Source: Streptosporangium brasiliense
GTDB taxonomy: Bacteria; Actinomycetota; Actinomycetes; Streptosporangiales; Streptosporangiaceae
Reading direction: 5' to 3'
Length of the DNA stretch: 64,000 nucleotides
Assembly: GCF_030811595.1 (NCBI RefSeq)
Contig: NZ_JAUSRB010000001.1
Coordinates: 1,116,001-1,180,000 of the forward strand
Made by a program: the position numbers and the translations under genes. This document shows positions 58,894-64,000 of the stretch, piece after piece (position 1 is the stretch's first letter; every line of letters starts with the position of its first letter). The notes under the pieces were generated by a model. That model saw only the letters and a list, made by a program, of their open reading frames with translations. It ran no database searches and was not told where the DNA came from.

Positions 58894-59769
58894 GTGAGGG
58901 AGACGCCTGTTACTCCGGTACAGGTGACGGGCACGGTGCTGACGACGCGCCGGGTCGACGCCTACCATGCGCTGACCGTGGTCGCGCCCGGCATCGCCGA
59001 GCGGTTCCGGCCCGGACACTTCGTCGCGGTGGCCGTCGGCGGGGCGCAGACGTCGATGCTGACGCGCCGTGCCTTCTCCATCCACGACGTCAAGCCCGAC
59101 TACAGCGGCACGGTGGAGTTCGTCTTCACCGTGCGCGGCCCCGGCACGGCGTGGCTGGCCGAGCGCCGCGCCCGTGACACGCTTGACCTGGTCGGGCCGC
59201 TCGGCCGGCCCTTCCCGCTGCCGCGCGACCCGGTGACCTGCGTCCTGGTCGGCGGCGAGTACGGCTCGGCGACGCTGTTCCCCGTGGCCGACGTGCTCCA
59301 GCAGCGCGGCTGTCGCGTCGACTTCGTGCTGGGCGCGGCCTCGGCCGACCGGGTCTTCGGCGCGCTGCGCGCCCGCAGGATGGGGGAGACGACCACGCTG
59401 ACCACCGAGGACGGCTCCCTGGGCCTGCGCGGCCGGGTGACCGACGTGCTGCCCGGCGTGATCGCCGACGTCCGGGCCGACGTGGTCTACGCCTGCGGCC
59501 CCATGTCGATGCTGCGCGGCGTCACCGCCGTGGCGGTCGAGTTCGACATCCCGGTCCAGGTGGCCGTGGAGGAGCGGATGGCGTGCGGGGTGGGCGTCTG
59601 CATGACGTGCGTGCTGCCGGTCATCGGCGACGACGGCGTGACCCGGATGGTGCGCTCGTGCGTGGAGGGGCCGGTCTTCCGGGGCGAGCGCGTCCGGTTC
59701 GACGACGTGGGGACGATCCCGTTCGACGCGCTCGGAGCGCCCGGTGGGGGATCGCGGAATGCCGGTTGA
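58894..59769 (+). CDS. pyrK: Dihydroorotate dehydrogenase electron-transfer subunit
   Basis: 291 residues from GTG 58894; the ribosome-binding site is weak and a GTG seven codons later is possible. A ferredoxin-NADP-reductase-type FAD domain ('TRRAFSIHDV', 'VFTVRGPGTAWLAE', 'DLVGPLGRPF') and NAD domain ('VLVGGEYGSATLFPVADVLQQRG', 'VYACGPMSMLRG') precede the 2Fe-2S motif 'CGVGVCMTCVLPV...RSCVEGPVF'. PyrK passes electrons from PyrD to NAD. Its presence means the organism uses the class 1B enzyme. It overlaps pyrD by 11 nt. Confidence 0.94.
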   Translation: MRETPVTPVQVTGTVLTTRRVDAYHALTVVAPGIAERFRPGHFVAVAVGGAQTSMLTRRAFSIHDVKPDYSGTVEFVFTVRGPGTAWLAERRARDTLDLVGPLGRPFPLPRDPVTCVLVGGEYGSATLFPVADVLQQRGCRVDFVLGAASADRVFGALRARRMGETTTLTTEDGSLGLRGRVTDVLPGVIADVRADVVYACGPMSMLRGVTAVAVEFDIPVQVAVEERMACGVGVCMTCVLPVIGDDGVTRMVRSCVEGPVFRGERVRFDDVGTIPFDALGAPGGGSRNAG

Positions 59770-60733
59770 CATGCGGACCTACCTGGGGCACGTGGAGCTC
59801 GTCAATCCGATCACCACGGCCGCGGGATGCGCGGCGTCGGGCTCCGAGCTGGCCCAGTTCTTCGACCTGGGCCGGATCGGCGCGCTGACCACGCGGTCGA
59901 TCACGATGGCCCCCAGAGCGGGCCGTCCGACCCCCAGGATGGCCGAGACGCCCTCGGGCATGCTCAACGCCATCGGCCTGCAGGGGCCGGGCGTGGACGC
60001 CTTCCTGGAGCGCGAGCTGCCCTGGCTGGCCCAGCGGAACGTCAGGACCGTGGTCTCCATCGGCGGCGGCACCGTGGCCGAATACACCGCGCTGGCCCGC
60101 CGGCTCACCGACGCCCCCGGGGTGAGCGCCGTGGAGGTCAACCTGTCCTGCCCCAACATCGAGGACCGGGGGCGGGTCTTCGCCCGCGACGGGGCCGCCT
60201 CGGCCGAGGTGATCGCCTCGGTGCGCTCGGTGATGCGCTACGACGTGCCCGTGGTGGCCAAGCTCTCCCCGGACGTGGTGGACGTCGTGAGCGTCGCCCG
60301 CGCCTGCGTGGACGGCGGCGCCGACGCGCTCTCGATGATCAACAACCCGCTCGGCATGAGCATCGACACCGAGGCCATGCGCCCGTCGCTGGCGGCGGTC
60401 ACCGGCGGCCTGTCCGGACCGGCCATCCGGCCGCTGGCCGTACGCTGCGTGTGGCAGGTCCACGCCGCGCTGCCCAGCGTGCCCATCATCGGCATGGGCG
60501 GCGTGCTGACCGGCAGGGACGCCTTCGAGCTCATCCTCGCCGGGGCCTGCGTCGTCGCCGTCGGCACGGCGCTGTTCCACGACCCCTACGCCTGCCTGCG
60601 CATCCTGCGGGAGCTGGAGGAGCTCCTGGCGGCGCGCGGCTTCCACCGGCTGGCCGACGCGGTCGGGCTGGCCCATCGCCCGCCGGGGGCGTCCACCCGG
60701 CACCGGATAGATCTAGAGGAGAGTTCCCTGTGA
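59759..60733 (+). CDS. pyrD: Dihydroorotate dehydrogenase, class 1B catalytic subunit
   Basis: 324 residues from ATG 59759 (GTGGGGGA ribosome-binding site); ATG 59771 is an alternative that would avoid the overlap with pyrK. FMN barrel motifs are 'NPITTAAGCAASGSELAQFF', 'GALTTRSITM', 'NAIGLQGPGVDAFLERELPWL', 'VEVNLSCPNIEDRG', 'DALSMINNPLGMSIDTEAMRP' and 'IIGMGGVLTGRDAFELILAGA'. It oxidises dihydroorotate to orotate in the cytoplasm as part of a PyrD2-PyrK2 complex. The stop overlaps pyrF by 4 nt. Confidence 0.95.
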   Translation: MPVDMRTYLGHVELVNPITTAAGCAASGSELAQFFDLGRIGALTTRSITMAPRAGRPTPRMAETPSGMLNAIGLQGPGVDAFLERELPWLAQRNVRTVVSIGGGTVAEYTALARRLTDAPGVSAVEVNLSCPNIEDRGRVFARDGAASAEVIASVRSVMRYDVPVVAKLSPDVVDVVSVARACVDGGADALSMINNPLGMSIDTEAMRPSLAAVTGGLSGPAIRPLAVRCVWQVHAALPSVPIIGMGGVLTGRDAFELILAGACVVAVGTALFHDPYACLRILRELEELLAARGFHRLADAVGLAHRPPGASTRHRIDLEESSL

Positions 60734-61443
60734 CGCCCGCACCCATCGCCGTCGCCCTGGACGCACCCGACCTGGAGACCGCGGCCCACTGGGCGAGCCT
60801 GGTGACGCCGCACGTGAGCACGGTCAAGGTCGGACTCGAACTCTACCTCCGTTACGGCCCCGAGGTGATCGCCTCGGTGCGCGGCGCGAGCGGCGTGCAG
60901 ATCTTCCTCGACCTGAAGCTCCACGACATCCCGAACACCGTCGCGGGCGCGGCCAAGGCGGTGGCGCGGCTCAAGCCCGCGATCCTGACCGTCCACGCGG
61001 CCGGAGGCCCCGCGATGATCGAGGCGGCGGTGGAGGCCCTGCCCAGCACCCAGATCGCGGCCGTGACGGTGCTCACGTCGCTCTCCGAGGCCGATCTGGA
61101 GCGGATCGGCCTGAGGGGTCCCTCCGACGACGCCGTGCGCCGTATGGCGATCATGGCCGTCGGCGCGGGCGCCCAGGCCCTCGTCTGCTCGCCGCGTGAG
61201 GTCGCCACGGTGCGGGCAGAGGTCGGGCCGGACATCACCCTGATCACTCCCGGCGTCCGCCCCGTCGGCGCCGAGAGTCAGGATCAGGCAAGGGTAGCGA
61301 CTCCCGAGCGGGCACTCGCCGACGGGGCCGATCTTCTGGTGATCGGCCGCCCGATCACCGGCTCGGCCGACCCGGGGGCGGCCGCCGCGGGGATCGCCGC
61401 GGCGCTGCGGCGCACCCTCGCCGCCAGCGGGCGTGCGGTGTGA
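60730..61443 (+). CDS. pyrF: Orotidine 5'-phosphate decarboxylase
   Basis: 237 residues from GTG 60730. The last step to UMP. Catalytic 'FLDLKLHDIPNTVAGA' carries the Asp-Lys-Asp array. 'VALDAPDLETA', 'VKVGLELYLRYG', 'VLTSLSE' and 'LITPGVRPVGAESQDQARVATPERAL' through 'LVIGRPITGSADPG' are also typical. It is the short, bacterial group I form. It ends the operon; pyrE is not in the window. The 187-bp gap that follows contains an AT-rich segment with no clear promoter. Confidence 0.95.
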   Translation: MTPAPIAVALDAPDLETAAHWASLVTPHVSTVKVGLELYLRYGPEVIASVRGASGVQIFLDLKLHDIPNTVAGAAKAVARLKPAILTVHAAGGPAMIEAAVEALPSTQIAAVTVLTSLSEADLERIGLRGPSDDAVRRMAIMAVGAGAQALVCSPREVATVRAEVGPDITLITPGVRPVGAESQDQARVATPERALADGADLLVIGRPITGSADPGAAAAGIAAALRRTLAASGRAV

Positions 61444-61630
61444 TCCACGTCGCTTGAAAACACGGCGGTGAGCGCAGTTTCGTCGACGCTCGGCTACTTT
61501 TCGGCTACACAAAGTGACGAAGTAGATTTTCTAAGGGAAGAAACTGGCCTTGACGTTGCTTGGAGCGTCATGACCAGCTAGTTTCCCATCCCGTCCGAGT
61601 ACATCGACAGGAAATTCGAGGTGACCCGGC

Positions 61631-61954
61631 GTGGCTCTTCCTCCCCTTACCCCTGAGCAGCGCGCCGCAGCCCTAGAGAAGGCTGCCAAGGCCCGCCGAG
61701 AGCGTGCCGAGGTTAAGAACCGCCTGAAGCATGGCGCGATCTCTCTGGCTGAGGTGCTCAAAGACGGGCAGGCTGACGACGTCATCGGCAAGATGAAGGT
61801 CTCGGCTCTTCTGGAGTCGCTCCCCGGCGTGGGCAAGGTCCGCGCCAAGCAGCTGATGGAGCGGCTGGGCATCGCAGAGTCCCGCCGCGTGCGGGGTCTG
61901 GGCGCCAACCAGCGCGCTTCGCTCGAGCGTGAGTTCGGCGGTGCCGAGAGCTAG
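61631..61954 (+). CDS. mihF: Actinobacterial integration host factor (mIHF/sIHF)
   Basis: 107 residues from GTG 61631. A nucleoid-associated protein unrelated to proteobacterial IHF. A basic N-terminal helix ('AALEKAAKARRERAEVKNRLKHG') precedes the H2TH domain 'SALLESLPGVGKVRAKQLMERLGIAESRRVRGLGANQRASLEREF'. It bends DNA and in streptomycetes affects development and secondary metabolism. Position between pyrF and gmk is conserved in actinobacteria. Confidence 0.95.
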   Translation: MALPPLTPEQRAAALEKAAKARRERAEVKNRLKHGAISLAEVLKDGQADDVIGKMKVSALLESLPGVGKVRAKQLMERLGIAESRRVRGLGANQRASLEREFGGAES

Positions 61955-62016
61955 TCTCGGTTCAGTAAGAACACGCTCACCCGCATCCGCGGGAAAGGCA
62001 TCACGGGGGGTTTGGA

Positions 62017-62721
62017 GTGACCGGAACGTCGTGGCCCGACGAGAGTCGGACCCCGGAGGCAACCGCTGAGAGCGGGTCCGGTGGCTTCACCTCCCCGGTC
62101 GCAGGTCCGGTGGCGGCGCGAGCCTTCGCCGGACCGACCGGCAATCGCCTGACGGTCCTCTCGGGGCCGTCAGGCGTCGGCAAGTCCACGGTCGTCGCCG
62201 AGCTCCGGCGGGCACACCCCGAGGTGTGGCTGTCGGTCTCGGTGACCACCAGGAAGCCCCGGCCCGGGGAGACCCACGGGGTCGAATACTTCTTCGCCGA
62301 CGACGACGAGTTCGACCGGCTGGCCGCCTCCGGCGAGCTGCTGGAGTGGGCCGAGTTCGCCGGCAACAGATACGGCACGCCGCGCGGCCCGGTGCTCGAC
62401 AAGCTCGCCGCCGGAGTGCCCACCCTGCTGGAGATCGACCTCCAGGGCGCCCGCCAGGTCCGGGCCAGCATGCCCGAGGCGGTGCTGGTCTTCCTGGCCC
62501 CGCCGACCTGGGAGGAGCTGGAGAAGCGCCTGCGCGGCAGGGGCACCGAGCCCGAGGACGTCATCGCCCGCCGGCTGGCGGCGGGCCGGATCGAGATGGC
62601 GGCCGAGCAGGAGTTCGACCTGACTCTTGTGAACACGTCCGTCCAGGATGTATGTCATCGGCTGATAGCCTTACTGGCTGATGCTCCCGAGGCTTCGAGC
62701 CCCGGTCGTTCACCTAGCTAG
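62017..62721 (+). CDS. gmk: Guanylate kinase
   Basis: 234 residues from GTG 62017 behind GGGGGG. It phosphorylates GMP to GDP. P-loop 'GPSGVGKST' (50-57), '[19 protein letters not shown]' (GMP binding), '[10 protein letters not shown]' and '[11 protein letters not shown]' are present. About 40 extra N-terminal residues of low complexity precede the usual start; a later start would remove them, but no better ribosome-binding site is seen. rpoZ follows after 13 nt. Confidence 0.95.
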   Translation: MTGTSWPDESRTPEATAESGSGGFTSPVAGPVAARAFAGPTGNRLTVLSGPSGVGKSTVVAELRRAHPEVWLSVSVTTRKPRPGETHGVEYFFADDDEFDRLAASGELLEWAEFAGNRYGTPRGPVLDKLAAGVPTLLEIDLQGARQVRASMPEAVLVFLAPPTWEELEKRLRGRGTEPEDVIARRLAAGRIEMAAEQEFDLTLVNTSVQDVCHRLIALLADAPEASSPGRSPS

Positions 62722-62734
62722 GGGAAATCACAAC

Positions 62735-62998
62735 GTGGCAACGAACGCCGCCTACTCCGAAGGCATCACCAACCCGTCGATCGACGCGCTGCTGGACATC
62801 GTCGACAGCAAGTACAGCCTTGTGATCTTCGGCTCGAAGCGCGCGCGCCAGATCAACGCCTACTACTCCCAGCTCGGCGAGGGCCTGCTGGAATACGTCG
62901 GCCCGCTCGTGGAGACCCACGCGCAGGAGAAGCCGCTGTCCATCGCGCTGCGCGAGGTCAGCGAGGGCCTGCTCACCTCCGAGCCGATCGAGGGCTAG
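62735..62998 (+). CDS. rpoZ: RNA polymerase omega subunit
   Basis: 87 residues from GTG 62735, behind AGGGGAAA. '[36 protein letters not shown]' is the conserved omega core that clamps the beta-prime C-terminus; '[15 protein letters not shown]' is the C-terminal helix. The gmk-rpoZ-coaBC order is typical of actinobacteria. Confidence 0.95.
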   Translation: MATNAAYSEGITNPSIDALLDIVDSKYSLVIFGSKRARQINAYYSQLGEGLLEYVGPLVETHAQEKPLSIALREVSEGLLTSEPIEG

Positions 62999-63006
62999 TC
63001 CCACCG

Positions 63007-64000
63007 ATGCGGACGCCTGGCGAGGGTGCGACGGCCGACCGGCCCGTACGGCGGGCGGAGCCGGGTGAGGGGGAGGGACGCCGTCCCGGGCCCGCCGATC
63101 CGGACGACCCGGCCCCCGGCCACCCGCCCGGAGCCGACCTCCCGGGCCGCAGGCCCTCCGTCGTCCTCGGGGTGAGCGCGGGCATCGCCGCCTACAAGGC
63201 GTGCGAGCTGCTCCGCCTCCTGACCGAGTCCGGTCACGACGTCCGCGTGGTCCCGACCCGGGAGGCGCTGCGCTTCGTCGGCGAGCCGACCTGGGCGGCC
63301 CTGTCCGGCAACCCGGTGGCGGCCGACGTCTGGGACTCCGTGCACGAGGTGCCCCACGTCCGGATCGGGCAGAACGCCGATCTGGTGGTGGTCGCCCCGG
63401 CCACCGCCGACGTGCTCGCCAAGGCCGCCCACGGGCTGGCCGGCGACCTGCTCACCAACACCCTGCTCACCGCGCGCTGCCCGGTGGTCTTCGCCCCGGC
63501 CATGCACACCGAGATGTGGGAGCATCCCGCGACCCGGGCCAACGTGGCCACGCTCCGCGAGCGCGGCGCGATCGTCATCGACCCCGCCGTGGGCCGCCTG
63601 ACCGGCGCCGACACCGGCCGCGGCCGGCTGCCCGACCCCAAGGAGATCTTCGAGGTCTGCCGCCGGGTCCTGGCCGGGCGCCCGGCAGACCTGGCCGGCC
63701 GCCGTCTGGTGATCTCCGCCGGCGGCACCCGCGAGGCGATCGACCCGGTCCGCTTCATCGGCAACCGCTCCTCGGGCCTGCAGGGCTACGCGCTGGCCCG
63801 CACGGCCGTCGCCCGCGGCGCCGAGGTCACGCTGGTCGCCGCGAACGTCGCCCTGCCCGATCCGGCCGGGGCCACGGTGGTCCGGGTGGAGTCGGCCGCC
63901 GAGCTGCGCGCCGCCGTGCTGGAGGCGATGGAGGACGCCGACGCCGTGGTCATGGCCGCCGCCGTCGCCGACTTCCGGCCCGCGGCGCAGAGCGGCTCGA
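63007..64000 (+). CDS. coaBC: CoaBC: phosphopantothenoylcysteine synthase/decarboxylase (5' part)
   Basis: The frame is open to the window end. After an unusual Pro/Gly-rich N-terminal stretch of about 50 residues (the true start may be an internal GTG), the flavin-dependent CoaC half appears: 'VVLGVSAGIAAYKACELLRLL', 'VPHVRIGQNADLVVVAPATADVLAKAAHGLAGDLL' with the catalytic His. 'PAMHTEMW' follows, where most homologues have Asn instead of the first His. CoaB begins at 'RLVISAGGTREAIDPVRFIGNRSSG'. Together they convert phosphopantothenate and Cys to phosphopantetheine for coenzyme A. Confidence 0.93.
   Translation, partial: MRTPGEGATADRPVRRAEPGEGEGRRPGPADPDDPAPGHPPGADLPGRRPSVVLGVSAGIAAYKACELLRLLTESGHDVRVVPTREALRFVGEPTWAALSGNPVAADVWDSVHEVPHVRIGQNADLVVVAPATADVLAKAAHGLAGDLLTNTLLTARCPVVFAPAMHTEMWEHPATRANVATLRERGAIVIDPAVGRLTGADTGRGRLPDPKEIFEVCRRVLAGRPADLAGRRLVISAGGTREAIDPVRFIGNRSSGLQGYALARTAVARGAEVTLVAANVALPDPAGATVVRVESAAELRAAVLEAMEDADAVVMAAAVADFRPAAQSGS

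Overview
The window is 64 kb of very GC-rich chromosomal DNA from a filamentous actinomycete. BldD with an intact c-di-GMP signature, an actinobacterial IHF, an Rv2175c-family DNA-binding protein, a PASTA-domain Ser/Thr kinase, DUF3040 and SAV_6107-HEPN proteins, GTG/TTG starts and many apparently leaderless genes all point that way. The gene content fits the Streptosporangium/Nonomuraea group better than Streptomyces, but that placement is inference. No tRNA, rRNA, CRISPR array, insertion sequence or prophage was seen. Most of the window reads as ordinary core chromosome carrying some accessory genes.

Layout. (1) 1-9300, mixed accessory genes: the N-terminus of a VIT-domain protein behind a MerR regulator with a striking promoter dyad, dps, two small membrane proteins, a KAP P-loop ATPase carrying what looks like a catalytically dead caspase domain, a PhoX-like secreted protein, a MarR-GNAT fusion with a perfect palindromic operator, and a beta-propeller lactonase. 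(2) 9300-19500: a phosphofructokinase with pyrophosphate-type residues behind a DasR-like operator, a secreted poly-asparagine protein, thiI, aroF preceded by an aromatic-rich leader peptide and attenuator, a small molybdopterin-type oxidoreductase, a LytS/LytTR two-component pair, and endonuclease IV. (3) 19666-28228: a purine/urate catabolic block (uraD, uraH, urate oxidase, two of the three xanthine-dehydrogenase-type subunits, 8-oxoguanine deaminase, glycerate kinase, allantoinase, allantoicase). uraD is frameshifted, and no molybdenum subunit gene is present.

(4) 28395-37156: a conserved actinobacterial neighbourhood. A PASTA kinase, the riboswitch-controlled thiOSG operon, a ferredoxin-reductase-like flavoprotein, the Rv2175c homologue (the known PknL substrate family in mycobacteria) overlapping thiE, polyprenyl synthase and metF. 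(5) 37213-42101: a GNAT enzyme, a YbaK-type deacylase, an L,D-transpeptidase, an SOS-box-controlled HEPN protein, a SpoIIE-type phosphatase and bldD.

(6) 42373-49486, minus strand: an arginine deiminase operon (antiporter, arcA, arcB, arcC) followed by a second amino-acid permease and a tandem UspA protein. A DUF3040 protein and an orphan ATP-synthase gamma homologue follow. (7) 51234-64000, plus strand: the pyrimidine operon pyrR-pyrB-pyrC-carA-carB-pyrK-pyrD-pyrF, with a hairpin that hides the pyrR ribosome-binding site, then mihF, gmk, rpoZ and the start of coaBC. Region 6 supplies or consumes carbamoyl phosphate (arcB/arcC), the substrate region 7 makes through carAB, so the two meet metabolically.

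Most notable for follow-up: the aroF leader/attenuator, the pseudo-caspase-KAP fusion, the HEPN gene whose -10 lies inside an SOS box, and the poly-Asn secreted protein.
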